Shown in pieces: positions 44,560 to 53,518 of a stretch of DNA of 64,000 nucleotides (position 1 is the first letter of the stretch; each line of letters begins with the position of its first letter). This stretch comes from Pukyongia sp. (GTDB lineage Bacteria; Bacteroidota; Bacteroidia; Flavobacteriales; Flavobacteriaceae): NCBI GenBank assembly GCA_030148705.1, contig JASBSY010000014.1, forward strand, positions 62,001-126,000. Reading direction: 5' to 3'. The translations under genes were made by a program, and so were the position numbers. Below the pieces are notes generated by a model. That model was not told where the DNA came from. It did no database searches and was given only the letters and a program-made list of their open reading frames with translations.

Positions 44560-46794
44560 CTAAAAACCAAAGCCGGCACTAACATGCCATTCTCCCTGGT
44601 CGAACTCCGGTGAATAGGCGTATTTCAGCTGAAGCGGCCCCAGAAAGGTCTCCATCCCATAGCCAATGGCAAAGCCCGAATAATCTATGGAATCTATCCA
44701 TTCACGATTTTCGAAAAGCGCATCGCCCACATTCGCAATATTTGCGCTTATATTGATGTGATTGTTCTTAATTAGCTCGTAGTCCAGGGTAAGCGTTGCC
44801 TTCAGGTAGGTATCGCCTCTAAGGCTAAGCGCTTCATATCCCATAAAGGGGATAATATTGTTCAATTCCTGAAAGCCGTAACCTCCCAGGAAAAAATCGA
44901 GAGACCGGGTATTCTTACCTCCGATTTTGAACCCGCCTTCGGTTGAAATATTGGCGGTAACATTTTTCAGCAGGGTTGTAGCATAGCCAAGTTTTGCTTT
45001 AGCGATGGAAAACTCCTCAAAGTCCCTGTTTGTACCATGGGCAAATAGGTAGAAGTGAAAATCGCCATCGAAGAACAAGCCATGTGAGGGAAAGAAACTG
45101 TCGTCGTACGTATCGTACCTGAGATATCCGTAAGTACTCATATAGTTGGTATCTTCGAAAATAGTTCCGGGCTTGTTGTCGTCGTCAATCCCTATTGTCC
45201 TCGACAGGTATCGAAGCCATTTATGTTCTATTCCGGCTCCCAGAAGGAATGACCTCCTAAAAAGTGTTTCGAGGTAGATCTGGTTCGTAAGGTCGCCGTA
45301 CTTCAGCTGAAGTTCGTTTAGAGGAACACTGGGTTCCGAGATCGTTTCGGGAATTAGAAAATCGATCTGTACATTCTTCTCGAAGAAATTATACCGGGAA
45401 TTCAGGCCGATACTCCAATAATATCCTTTGTCGATATAATAATTGAAATTATACCTGATATTATCTCCCACGATGAAGTCGAAAGAAGCTATATCGTTAT
45501 TGGTGAACAAGCGCTTTCGCGTTACATTGATCAATGCTGCCGTGCGATACAGATCGTCGTAATGTGCCCCTAGTCTCAACAGGGTACGGACATCGCTTTC
45601 AATAAGGTCGAACTTAATTACATAGTTCCCGTCATCCCCTTCGATGAACCTGTAATTAATGTCGAGAAAATTTCCTGTGGCGCTGAGGTTATTAATACCC
45701 TCATTGAGTAATTTATACGAGATACTGTCGGGGATCTTGAGCTTTAATTTTCCCAGCACATAAGAGCGGGTGTAATTTTCATTTCCGACAATTTCAACAT
45801 TTTCCACGAAAATGGTTTCCTGCGAACTGATGCTCGCAGGGGGGCGAGCTTTTTCAATTTGACGAGCGGCTACCGCTTTCAGCTCGTCCATTACCTTCAG
45901 GGTTTCCTTTTCCCCTGCATCTATGATCTTTCGACCAAGGTCGAATGAAACCACGCTAAAGCCGCTTATATCGGGGTTGATATAGATATCTGTCTTCTTT
46001 CGCTTTTCGATCATATCGTTAATGGTCCTGAAATTATTGATCTGTACGATCACGGCAAGTGCCGATTGCAGATCCTGCTTGGATTTCAGGGAATCCTGCA
46101 CATCCACCCCTATAATTATATCCATTCCAAGACGTTTCAGCCTGTCGACGGGATAGTTGTTGGTAACGCCTCCGTCCACCAGTACCTTGTCGTCGATGAT
46201 CACCGGACTGAAAATGGATGGCAGGGCCCCGCTGGCCGAAATAGCCTGAGGTAAGTAGCCTTTATCCAGAACTACTTCTTTACCGGTTTCTACATTTGTT
46301 GCCATGCAAAAGAATGGGATGGGTAGTTCTGCAAAATCGTCCACATCGTTTACATGGGAGGTAAGTTTGGAGAAGAGATTATATACATTCTGTCCTTTCG
46401 AAAGCCCGGAGGGGAAGCCAACCTTCAGCCCGTCGAATGGGAGAGTCACCGCATATTTATCCGATTCGTTCTTTTCATAAAAGGTTTTGGCACTTCGCGG
46501 GATATCATCCTGGATAAGCACATCGAAATCGAGCTGATCGAAAATGGAATCCAGTTGTTTTGGGGTATAGCCGCTGGCATAGAGTCCGCCAATGATGGCC
46601 CCCATGCTGGTTCCTCCTATATAATCGATCCGTACCCCGGCCTCTTCAATGATCTTCAGGGCCCCAATATGGGCAAGCCCCTTAGCCCCACCGCCACTTA
46701 AAACCAGGCCCACTTTAAGATCCTCGGTTTGCTGTTCCTGGGAAAGAACCGAAACCGTGCAACTTATACAGATTAGAAATATTAGTTTTCTCAT
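44560..46794 (-). CDS. Patatin-like phospholipase with POTRA/BamA-type outer-membrane barrel
   Basis: This 744-residue protein has a signal (MRKLIFLICISCTVSVLS). Residues 28-310 are the patatin domain: oxyanion loop LSGGGAKGLAHIGAL, nucleophile Ser63 in GGTSMGAI and catalytic Asp in VDGGVTNNYP (about 210). Residues about 325-400 are POTRA-like (VENVEIVGNENYTRSYVLGK), and 400-744 form a BamA-like barrel ending WHVSAGFGF. It is thus a two-part (PlpD-like, type Vd) lipolytic outer-membrane protein. Its ATG overlaps the uvrC stop by 4 bases (ATGA), so the two are coupled. Confidence 0.92.
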   Translation of the reverse strand: MRKLIFLICISCTVSVLSQEQQTEDLKVGLVLSGGGAKGLAHIGALKIIEEAGVRIDYIGGTSMGAIIGGLYASGYTPKQLDSIFDQLDFDVLIQDDIPRSAKTFYEKNESDKYAVTLPFDGLKVGFPSGLSKGQNVYNLFSKLTSHVNDVDDFAELPIPFFCMATNVETGKEVVLDKGYLPQAISASGALPSIFSPVIIDDKVLVDGGVTNNYPVDRLKRLGMDIIIGVDVQDSLKSKQDLQSALAVIVQINNFRTINDMIEKRKKTDIYINPDISGFSVVSFDLGRKIIDAGEKETLKVMDELKAVAARQIEKARPPASISSQETIFVENVEIVGNENYTRSYVLGKLKLKIPDSISYKLLNEGINNLSATGNFLDINYRFIEGDDGNYVIKFDLIESDVRTLLRLGAHYDDLYRTAALINVTRKRLFTNNDIASFDFIVGDNIRYNFNYYIDKGYYWSIGLNSRYNFFEKNVQIDFLIPETISEPSVPLNELQLKYGDLTNQIYLETLFRRSFLLGAGIEHKWLRYLSRTIGIDDDNKPGTIFEDTNYMSTYGYLRYDTYDDSFFPSHGLFFDGDFHFYLFAHGTNRDFEEFSIAKAKLGYATTLLKNVTANISTEGGFKIGGKNTRSLDFFLGGYGFQELNNIIPFMGYEALSLRGDTYLKATLTLDYELIKNNHINISANIANVGDALFENREWIDSIDYSGFAIGYGMETFLGPLQLKYAYSPEFDQGEWHVSAGFGF

Positions 46795-48587
46795 TGAGAA
46801 TGCCGGTAATGTGTAATTATCTTTTTTGCACGGTTTGCTCCAACCACCTGTTCCAGCTGATCGAAGCTTGCGGCTGCTATTCGCTTTGTACTCTTAAAAT
46901 GCTTTAGCAATTGGATTACTGTTTTCTCTCCAATTCCGGGGATTGACTCTAGTTCTGTATTGAGAGCCTCCTTGCTGCGCTTATCCCGGTGAAAGGATAT
47001 TCCGAAGCGGTGGGCTTCATTTCTCAATTGCTGAATTACCTTCAGAGTTTCCGATTTCTTGTCCAGATACAACGGGATGGGATCGTCGGGATAGAACAAT
47101 TCTTCCAGTCTTTTGGCGATCCCCACTATTGCGATCTTGCCGCGAAGGTCTAATTTTTCCAGGCTTTTCAACGCTGAAGACAATTGCCCCTTCCCCCCAT
47201 CTATGATGATGAGTTGGGGCAAAGGTTGCTCCTCATCCAGCATTCTTTTGTAACGCCTGTATACCACTTCGGCCATGGAAGCGTAATCATCCGGGCCTTC
47301 AACTGTTTTAATATTGAATTTACGATATTCTTTTTTACTGGGTTTTCCGTTTCTGAAGACCACGCAGGCCGCAACCGGGTTAGACCCCTGTATATTACTA
47401 TTGTCGAAACACTCTATATGCCTGGGTTCGGACGTTAACCGAAGATCCTTCTTCATTTGTGCCATAATTCTCTTTTCATGCCTGTCCGGGTCGACGATCT
47501 TCGCCTGTTTGAACTTTTCCATCCGAAAGTATTTGGCATTGCGTTCGGACAGGTCGAGAATTTTCTTTTTATCGCCCAGTTTCGGAACGGTAACTTTTAC
47601 TCCCTCTTCCGTTTTTATGGGAAACGGCACATAGATCTCCCTGGAGTTCGAGTTAAAGCGTTTCCTGAGTTCCAGCGCAGCCAGTTCCAGCAATTCCTCA
47701 TCGGGTTCTTCCAGTTTTTTCTTCAGTTCAAGGGTGTGGGAGCGGATAATACTTCCGAAGGAAATCTGCAGAAAATTAATATAGGCATAGCTTTCATCCG
47801 AAACGATGGTAAAAACGTCTACATTGTTGATCTTTGGATTCACTACGGTGGATTTGGCCTGGTAATTCTCCAACACATCTATCTTTTCTTTTACTCGCTG
47901 CGCATCTTCGAACTGAAGGTTCTCTGCCATTTCTTTCATCTGTTTTCTGAATCGCAGCAGTGAATCTTTAAAGTTTCCCTTTAGTATGTTCCGAATAGCA
48001 TTTATGTTCTCATGATACTCGGCTTCCGTTTGTAAGCCTTCACAGGGTCCCTGGCAATTTTCAAGGTGGTATTCCAGGCAGACCTTGTATTTTCCGGCAC
48101 GTATTTTTTCTTCTGAAAGGTCATAGTTACAGGTCCTCAACTGGTACAACCCCCTGATAAGGTCCAGCAGGGTATGTACGGTTCGCATATTTGTGTATGG
48201 TCCGAAGTATTCGCTCCCATCCCTGATCATTTTTCTGGTTGAAAACACCCTGGGGAATCGTTCGTTCTTAATGCATATCCACGGATAGGTCTTATCGTCC
48301 TTTAGCATTACGTTATAACGGGGCTGATACTTCTTAATGAGATTGTTCTCCAGAAGCAGGGCGTCTGTTTCGGTGGCCACAACGATGTGCCTTATCTCCT
48401 CAATCTTTTTAACCAGCAGGCGGGTACGGGCATTATCGTGCTGTTTTGTAAAATAGGATGCTACGCGCTTTTTGAGATTGATCGCCTTTCCCACATAGAG
48501 TAATTTACCTTCTTTCCCGTAGTACTGGTAAACTCCGGGAGCCTCGGGCAGGGTTGAGATTTGAAGTTTTACTGGAGCATCGGCCAT
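46791..48587 (-). CDS. uvrC: UvrC, excinuclease ABC subunit C
   Basis: This 598-residue protein has an N-terminal GIY-YIG nuclease domain (PGVYQYYGKEGKLLYVGKA), a UVR motif (LQFEDAQRVKEKIDVL) that meets UvrB, a C-terminal RNase H-like endonuclease region (IECFDNSNIQGSNPVAACVV, IIDGGKGQLSSAL) and a helix-hairpin-helix end (IPGIGEKTVIQLLKHF). It makes both cuts in nucleotide excision repair. All catalytic regions are present. The -7 box upstream is so close that the mRNA may be nearly leaderless. Confidence 0.97.
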   Translation of the reverse strand: MADAPVKLQISTLPEAPGVYQYYGKEGKLLYVGKAINLKKRVASYFTKQHDNARTRLLVKKIEEIRHIVVATETDALLLENNLIKKYQPRYNVMLKDDKTYPWICIKNERFPRVFSTRKMIRDGSEYFGPYTNMRTVHTLLDLIRGLYQLRTCNYDLSEEKIRAGKYKVCLEYHLENCQGPCEGLQTEAEYHENINAIRNILKGNFKDSLLRFRKQMKEMAENLQFEDAQRVKEKIDVLENYQAKSTVVNPKINNVDVFTIVSDESYAYINFLQISFGSIIRSHTLELKKKLEEPDEELLELAALELRKRFNSNSREIYVPFPIKTEEGVKVTVPKLGDKKKILDLSERNAKYFRMEKFKQAKIVDPDRHEKRIMAQMKKDLRLTSEPRHIECFDNSNIQGSNPVAACVVFRNGKPSKKEYRKFNIKTVEGPDDYASMAEVVYRRYKRMLDEEQPLPQLIIIDGGKGQLSSALKSLEKLDLRGKIAIVGIAKRLEELFYPDDPIPLYLDKKSETLKVIQQLRNEAHRFGISFHRDKRSKEALNTELESIPGIGEKTVIQLLKHFKSTKRIAAASFDQLEQVVGANRAKKIITHYRHSQ

Positions 48588-48592
48588 AGACT

Positions 48593-48600
48593 CAAAGATA
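48593..48600 (-). promoter_or_regulatory. -7 promoter box of uvrC
   Basis: On the minus strand this reads TATCTTTG, a perfect TAnnTTTG, only 5 bases before the uvrC ATG, implying transcription starts at or next to the start codon. No -33 TTG is visible, so the match may be chance. Confidence 0.35.
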
Positions 48601-48718
48601 CTTTATGTTTTAAAAATTTCATCGCTATCCACCCCTGAATTTGGCAGGATTGATAAACGAAGGCCTGGAATTGGCTGCTACGTCTTTTTTACTAAATTGC
48701 AGTAACTAATTATCTCTG

Positions 48719-49594
48719 ATGAATATTGCTATTTTATCTCGTGGGGAGAATCTCTATTCTACTCAAAGTTTGCTGAAGGCAGGAAGGGCGAGAAATCATT
48801 CGATAGAGGTTATAGATCCCACAAGATGTGTGCAATCCATTGAAGACGGAAAATCTGTACTTTACTACGATGATGAAGTTTTGGAAGAATTCGATGCGGT
48901 AATCCCGCGAATCGGCGCATCGAACACCTATTTTGGTACTTCTCTGGTGCGTCATTTTCAGGGGATGGGTGTTTTTTGCGTGGTAAAAGCCGAATCCATT
49001 CTTAAATCACGCAACAAATGGACCTGTTTCCAGGTTTTGTCGCATGCCAAGGTTCCGGTTCCCAAAACCGTTTTAGGAAACATAACTGATGTGGAGGCAT
49101 TACTGGACCTTTTCGGAGATCCGCCCTATATTATTAAAATTCTTCAGGGCACCCACGGGCATGGAGTGATTCTGGCTGAAACTTATCAGTCTGCCTTTTC
49201 CACCATTGAAACCCTTCTTACAGCTGGGGTTCGTTTTGTGGTGCAGGAATATATTTCGGAAAGCCGTGGCTCTGATCTTAGGATAATTGTGGTCGACGGC
49301 CAGGTGGTAGCAGCTATGAAACGACAAAGCAAGGCGGACGACTTTCGGTCGAATCTTCACCGAGGCGGGTCGTCCGATCTGGTAAAGCTTACTTATCAGG
49401 AAGAGAATGCTGCGTTGAGGGCTGCAAAAGCCTTACGAATGGGGGTTTGCGGGGTTGATATTCTTCAGTCGGACAACGGCCCATTAGTGCTTGAAGTGAA
49501 TTCAACCCCCGGCCTGGAGGGTATTGAAACCACTACCGGCTTGTCTATATCTTCCAAGATAATCAGTTATATTGAGCGAAACAACAGGCGATGA
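48719..49594 (+). CDS. rimK: RimK-family ATP-grasp alpha-L-glutamate ligase
   Basis: This 291-residue protein shows the RimK outline: MNIAILSRGENLYSTQSLLK, RIGASNTYFGTSLVRHFQ, the ATP-binding KILQGTHGHGVILAE, VQEYISESRGSDLRIIVVDG, and metal-binding GVDILQSDNGPLVLEVNSTPG. RimK adds glutamates to the C-terminus of ribosomal protein S6 in E. coli; related enzymes make other peptide bonds. Here its stop overlaps the next gene (ATGA), a deacylase-type hydrolase, so the two likely act on the same substrate. Confidence 0.92.
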   Translation: MNIAILSRGENLYSTQSLLKAGRARNHSIEVIDPTRCVQSIEDGKSVLYYDDEVLEEFDAVIPRIGASNTYFGTSLVRHFQGMGVFCVVKAESILKSRNKWTCFQVLSHAKVPVPKTVLGNITDVEALLDLFGDPPYIIKILQGTHGHGVILAETYQSAFSTIETLLTAGVRFVVQEYISESRGSDLRIIVVDGQVVAAMKRQSKADDFRSNLHRGGSSDLVKLTYQEENAALRAAKALRMGVCGVDILQSDNGPLVLEVNSTPGLEGIETTTGLSISSKIISYIERNNRR

Positions 49595-50562
49595 AAAAAC
49601 AGAAAGCAAAGAACCTTAAAATATTCGGAGAAATTATACCTCCCGGGGCCTCCAGGGAGCTTAACTTCAGCTTTGCCAAGTTACATACCAACACCCCTAT
49701 AGATGTTCCCATGATCGTGGAACGTTCCATGTACGAGGGCCCTACCATACTCTTTACTGCCGGCATACACGGAGATGAGGTGAACGGGGTGGAGATCGTT
49801 CGTCAACTTATTTCCAAGGGCATCAATAAGCCAAAGATCGGTACTATAATTTGTATCCCCATCATCAATATTTTCGGATTTATTCAAAAAGTACGGGAGT
49901 TTCCCGACGGGCGGGACCTCAACAGGGCCTTTCCGGGAAGTAAAACCGGTTCCCTGGCTGCCAGGGTGGCTTATAAGATCATGAACCATATTATTCCACA
50001 TGTGGATTATTGTCTGGATTTTCACACCGGCGGTTCCAGCAGGTTTAATGCACCTCACATCCGGATAGAAAAGGGGAACAAAGAACTTACCAGATTGGCA
50101 GAAATCTTTAACGCCCCTTTTATCCTTCAGGCGAAGAACTTAAAGAAGTCCTTTCGCAGTTCCTGTAAAGCCAAAGGAGTGCCGATGTTGTTGTTTGAAG
50201 GGGGCAAGTCTAACTCAATAGATACCGTGATAAGTAACACCGGGGTAAATGGCTCTAAACGGGTGTTGGCACATTTTGGTATGCTTCGATCAACTTTTAA
50301 AGTGTCCCAGCCTAAAAAGAACTCGGTTACCATTACCAAGAGCAGTTGGGTTCGCGCCCAGGCGTCGGGTATGTTCAAATCTGCCGTTAAAGTGGGCAGT
50401 TTTGTTAACCAAAGGGACGTAATAGGCCATATAACAGACCCATATGGCAAGGTTCACTATTGGATAAAGGCAAAACACGACGGTTATGTCTTTAATGTAA
50501 ATGAATCTCCACTGGTTTATCAGGGAGATGCGCTCTTCCATATCTCAACAATAGTGGTTTAA
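49591..50562 (+). CDS. Succinylglutamate desuccinylase/aspartoacylase-family zinc hydrolase
   Basis: This 323-residue protein has the AstE/AspA zinc motif GIHGDEVNGVEIV (His60, Glu63), a third ligand in YCLDFHTGG, the arginine-asparagine pair DGRDLNRAFPG, and a C-terminal lipoyl-like beta domain (SGMFKSAVKVGSFVNQRDVIG). Members hydrolyse N-acyl amino acids. The overlap with the RimK-type ligase suggests a make-and-break pair acting on glutamyl bonds, which is inference. It overlaps by 1 base the next gene. Confidence 0.88.
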   Translation: MKKQKAKNLKIFGEIIPPGASRELNFSFAKLHTNTPIDVPMIVERSMYEGPTILFTAGIHGDEVNGVEIVRQLISKGINKPKIGTIICIPIINIFGFIQKVREFPDGRDLNRAFPGSKTGSLAARVAYKIMNHIIPHVDYCLDFHTGGSSRFNAPHIRIEKGNKELTRLAEIFNAPFILQAKNLKKSFRSSCKAKGVPMLLFEGGKSNSIDTVISNTGVNGSKRVLAHFGMLRSTFKVSQPKKNSVTITKSSWVRAQASGMFKSAVKVGSFVNQRDVIGHITDPYGKVHYWIKAKHDGYVFNVNESPLVYQGDALFHISTIVV

Positions 50563-51143
50563 TGGAGAAATCGGCTCTGAGAAAAAAATACAAACAGCTT
50601 CGCAGCGCACTATCGGCGGAAGAGGTGGAGGATCTCAGTCTTCAAATAGCCAACAGATGCCTGGATTTGGCAATTTGGGACAAGGACTACTATCATATAT
50701 TTCTGCCGATAAAAGATAAAACGGAAGTTAACACCGAATATCTTCTTCACATACTTCAGGGAAAAGACAAGAGTATAGTGATTTCGCGGGCGGATTTCAG
50801 TAATCTGGGAATGACTCATGTGTTATTGCAGGAAAACACCAGCATCACTGTATCCACCTATGGAATTCCCGAACCCCAAGCCGGCCTTGAAGTGCCTTCC
50901 AATACTCTGGATGTAATCTTTATCCCCTTGCTGGCATTCGATCTAAAAGGAAATAGAATTGGCTACGGAAAGGGGTTCTACGATCGCTTCCTGGAACAAT
51001 GTCGCGATGATTCCATAAAAATAGGCCTGTCCTTCTTCCAAGCCGAGCAGAGCATCTTGAATGAAACCACTGATATTCCACTCGATTTCTGTATAACCCC
51101 CAAAAAGATTTATCGTTTTAAAAATTCTGACTTATATTTATAG
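50562..51143 (+). CDS. 5-formyltetrahydrofolate cyclo-ligase
   Basis: This 193-residue protein has the family features ALRKKYKQLRSALS, FLPIKDKTEVNTEYLL, VIFIPLLAFDLKGNRIGYGK and GFYDRFL. It converts 5-formyl-THF to 5,10-methenyl-THF using ATP. The start shares one base with the stop of the hydrolase gene (TAATG), so it is translated in the same operon even though its metabolic link with RimK is not obvious. Confidence 0.93.
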   Translation: MEKSALRKKYKQLRSALSAEEVEDLSLQIANRCLDLAIWDKDYYHIFLPIKDKTEVNTEYLLHILQGKDKSIVISRADFSNLGMTHVLLQENTSITVSTYGIPEPQAGLEVPSNTLDVIFIPLLAFDLKGNRIGYGKGFYDRFLEQCRDDSIKIGLSFFQAEQSILNETTDIPLDFCITPKKIYRFKNSDLYL

Positions 51144-51170
51144 ATAATTAACAACCAATTAATTGAAATT

Positions 51171-51446
51171 ATGGAAACATCAAACATGCCGGCCGGGAGT
51201 CCTCCGGACAACAATCTAGTATGGGCCATTATAACTACCGTTATATGCTGTTTACCCCTGGGGATCGTGGCAATTATCAAATCGACCAAAGTAAAAGAAC
51301 TATGGATGTCCGGCGATCAGGCCGGAGCTCAAAAGGCTGCCGATGACGCTAAGAAATACGCCATTTGGGGTATGGTAATAGGTGGCGTTTTCTGGATACT
51401 ATATATAATTCTTATGGTTGCAGGAGTATTGGGAAGTGCGTTCTAA
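51171..51446 (+). CDS. CD225/dispanin-family small membrane protein
   Basis: This 91-residue protein has a proline-rich start (PAGSPPDNN) and two hydrophobic segments: NLVWAIITTVICCLPLGIVAII with the paired cysteines typical of CD225, and YAIWGMVIGGVFWILYIIL. The polar loop between them (STKVKELWMSGDQAGAQKAA) matches the family. Eukaryotic relatives (IFITM) alter membrane fusion; bacterial ones have no proven role. Its end overlaps the start of the DUF2752 gene. Confidence 0.88.
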   Translation: METSNMPAGSPPDNNLVWAIITTVICCLPLGIVAIIKSTKVKELWMSGDQAGAQKAADDAKKYAIWGMVIGGVFWILYIILMVAGVLGSAF

Positions 51447-51831
51447 AAAATTACTGATAATCACCCTCGCTGCAGCGGTGCTCGGGGGTGTTCTTACCAT
51501 ATATTATTTCTACAATCCGGCCGGAAACTCCTTGTTTCTGCCCTGCCCCTTTCGATATACCACGGGATATAATTGCCCCGGCTGTGGTTCTCAACGGGCT
51601 ATGCATCAGTTATTACATGGCAATCTGCCGTTGGCATTCAGTTTAAACCCTTTATTAATAGTCTCCCTGCCCTTGATTATTTACGGTATTGGAATTAAAG
51701 TTTATAACTATATTTACGACAGTGCTCAACGCGTTAAACTATTTTACAGCAAAACGTTCATTTATGGTTACTTTGCTATAGCCCTGCTCTACTGGCTTGT
51801 GCGCAACCTTAGCTTTTACCCCTTTGATTAG
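51436..51831 (+). CDS. DUF2752-family membrane protein
   Basis: I choose GTG 51436 (VRSKKLLIITLAAAVLGG), which places an AGGAG 9 bases upstream, inside the CD225 gene; a TTG at 51418 is the alternative. The 131-residue product has three hydrophobic segments and the DUF2752 core CPFRYTTGYNCPGCGSQRAM, where the CPxCG cysteines could bind metal, then HGNLPLAFSLNPLL. The function is unknown. It often accompanies CD225-type genes in Bacteroidota, to my memory. Confidence 0.82.
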   Translation: MRSKKLLIITLAAAVLGGVLTIYYFYNPAGNSLFLPCPFRYTTGYNCPGCGSQRAMHQLLHGNLPLAFSLNPLLIVSLPLIIYGIGIKVYNYIYDSAQRVKLFYSKTFIYGYFAIALLYWLVRNLSFYPFD

Positions 51832-51913
51832 ATTTTAAAATCTTCTGTGATTTTGACCGAATTATCCTACAATTAAGAATTTTTTGGTATATTTCGGCCC
51901 TAAATCCTATTGA

Positions 51914-53059
51914 ATGAACTTTTTGGCGCAAAAGAGAAGTAATATTTTCTTGCGAAACGATAATACTCCTTCAGCCCCCGCAGACAAGGACTTAATAAAT
52001 TTTCACTATAGAGAAATTGCGCGGTTATCGGGAATTGGCGGCTGGAGTGTGAATTTTCAAAAGAAGAAGAGTTATATAGATTCCGAAGCAAGGCGCCTAC
52101 TAGAAACGCCGGCTGAATACCGGCTTAGCCTGCGCAATGCCATCAATTTTTTTGCCGATGAACATCAGGAAAAGTTAACTGATGTTTTTATTGAATGTTC
52201 AGAAGGAAATCCATTTTCAACCATCGTTAAGATGCGTAACTACAAACGCAAGGAATTCTGGGCGAAGATCGTGGGAAAACCTGTATTCAACCAAAATCGT
52301 GAGGTAATTGGCGTAAAAGGGGTATTTCAGGATATTACAGAAGAAAAAAGAAAGGAACTTGAGCTTACGCGTTCACTCAAAATGCTTGAATCACAAAGTT
52401 CCAAGCTCAATAATTTCGCAAATATCATCACCCATAGTTTACGATCGCATGCGAGTAACCTGAGAATGACTCTGGATCTTTACAAGAGCAGTGAAAATGA
52501 GGTGGAAAAACAAGAGTTATGCCAGGGGCTTTCCGAAATCTCCGAAAGCATTTGTTCCACAATAGAACATCTTACGGAGTTCGACGCTATTCACAGGAGC
52601 CGACTTCACGAAAAACAGGAGACGGTGAAGTTTGAAAAGGTGTTCGATCATGTAAAATCCTTCTTACACCAACAAAGTTCAGAGGTACAGGCAGAGATAT
52701 TCTCCGATTTTTCTGAAGTCTCTAAAATAAAATACATTCCTTCCTACATGGAAGACATCTTGTATCACCTTCTTTCAAATGCACTTAAATACAGCCATCC
52801 CGAACGGAAGCCGGTTATCGAAATCTATACCTACAGTGAAGGCGGACAGGTCTGTTTAATGGTAAAGGACAACGGGCTTGGGATCGACCTGGAGAAAAAC
52901 GGCAATAGAATCTTTAATATATACCAGACATTCCACACAAACAAAGATGCCGAAGGGGTTGGTCTCTTCCTGATCAAAAATAAGATAGAGTCGCTTCAGG
53001 GAAGCATTACAGTTAAAAGTGAAGTGGACAAGGGTTCTACATTCACCATTCGATTTTAA
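51914..53059 (+). CDS. Soluble PAS-domain sensor histidine kinase
   Basis: This 381-residue protein has no membrane segment. Residues about 30-145 are a PAS fold (IGGWSVNFQKKKSYIDSEAR, VIGVKGVFQDITEEKRKE). The HisKA box is unusual: FANIITHSLRSHASNL, with His174 followed by Ser where Asp or Glu is normal. The HATPase domain has YHLLSNALKYSHPE, VKDNGLGIDLEKN and GVGLFLIKNKIE. No partner regulator is adjacent. A TATATTTC box 18 bases upstream is one base off the -7 consensus. Confidence 0.88.
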   Translation: MNFLAQKRSNIFLRNDNTPSAPADKDLINFHYREIARLSGIGGWSVNFQKKKSYIDSEARRLLETPAEYRLSLRNAINFFADEHQEKLTDVFIECSEGNPFSTIVKMRNYKRKEFWAKIVGKPVFNQNREVIGVKGVFQDITEEKRKELELTRSLKMLESQSSKLNNFANIITHSLRSHASNLRMTLDLYKSSENEVEKQELCQGLSEISESICSTIEHLTEFDAIHRSRLHEKQETVKFEKVFDHVKSFLHQQSSEVQAEIFSDFSEVSKIKYIPSYMEDILYHLLSNALKYSHPERKPVIEIYTYSEGGQVCLMVKDNGLGIDLEKNGNRIFNIYQTFHTNKDAEGVGLFLIKNKIESLQGSITVKSEVDKGSTFTIRF

Positions 53060-53079
53060 AAAAAAATCTACTCAATTAG

Positions 53080-53106
53080 AAAGCCCCATGTGAATGGGGC
53101 TTTTTT
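53080..53106 (+). terminator. Terminator between histidine kinase and TraR/DksA genes
   Basis: AAAGCCCCAT (53080-53089) pairs perfectly with ATGGGGCTTT (53094-53103) around loop GTGA, followed by T-rich DNA. It is between convergent genes and may serve both. Confidence 0.88.
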
Positions 53107-53129
53107 AATATCTCATATCGCCAAAGTCC

Positions 53130-53513
53130 CTATTTCTGCATATTCTTTGCTTCTATACTAAGAGTTGCATGAGGTACGAGTTTCAAGCGTTCGGGGTTAA
53201 TGAGTTTACCCGTTACGCGACAAACTCCATAGGTCTTGTTCTCGATCCTGATAAGGGCATTTTTCAAGTCTCTGATGAATTTTTCCTGTCGGATTGCCAA
53301 TTGTGAGGAAGTTTCCTTACTCATCACTTCGCTGCCTTCATCGAAAGCTTTAAAAGTAGGCGATGTATCATCAGTGCCATTGTTGCTGTCGTTCTTATAG
53401 GCGCTCTCTATCAACTCGAGTTGCTCTTTCGCTTTTACGATCTTTTCCTGTATAAGGGCCTTGAATTCCTCAAGTTCCTTATCGCTATACCGCGTTCTGT
53501 TATCTTCGGCCAT
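53130..53513 (-). CDS. TraR/DksA-family protein without zinc-finger cysteines
   Basis: This 127-residue protein has a long coiled-coil N-terminal half (KELEEFKALIQEKIVKAKEQ) and the DksA-like C-terminal GVCRVTGKLINPERLKLVPH. Classical DksA has four zinc cysteines; here only Cys98 remains, and the later pair is replaced (ATLSIEAKNM). This form is usual in flavobacteria. DksA proteins bind RNA polymerase in the secondary channel and alter promoter choice. It lies 5 bases after ileS, a conserved flavobacterial order, but the lspA that often follows is absent here. Confidence 0.88.
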   Translation of the reverse strand: MAEDNRTRYSDKELEEFKALIQEKIVKAKEQLELIESAYKNDSNNGTDDTSPTFKAFDEGSEVMSKETSSQLAIRQEKFIRDLKNALIRIENKTYGVCRVTGKLINPERLKLVPHATLSIEAKNMQK

Positions 53514-53518
53514 ATCTT

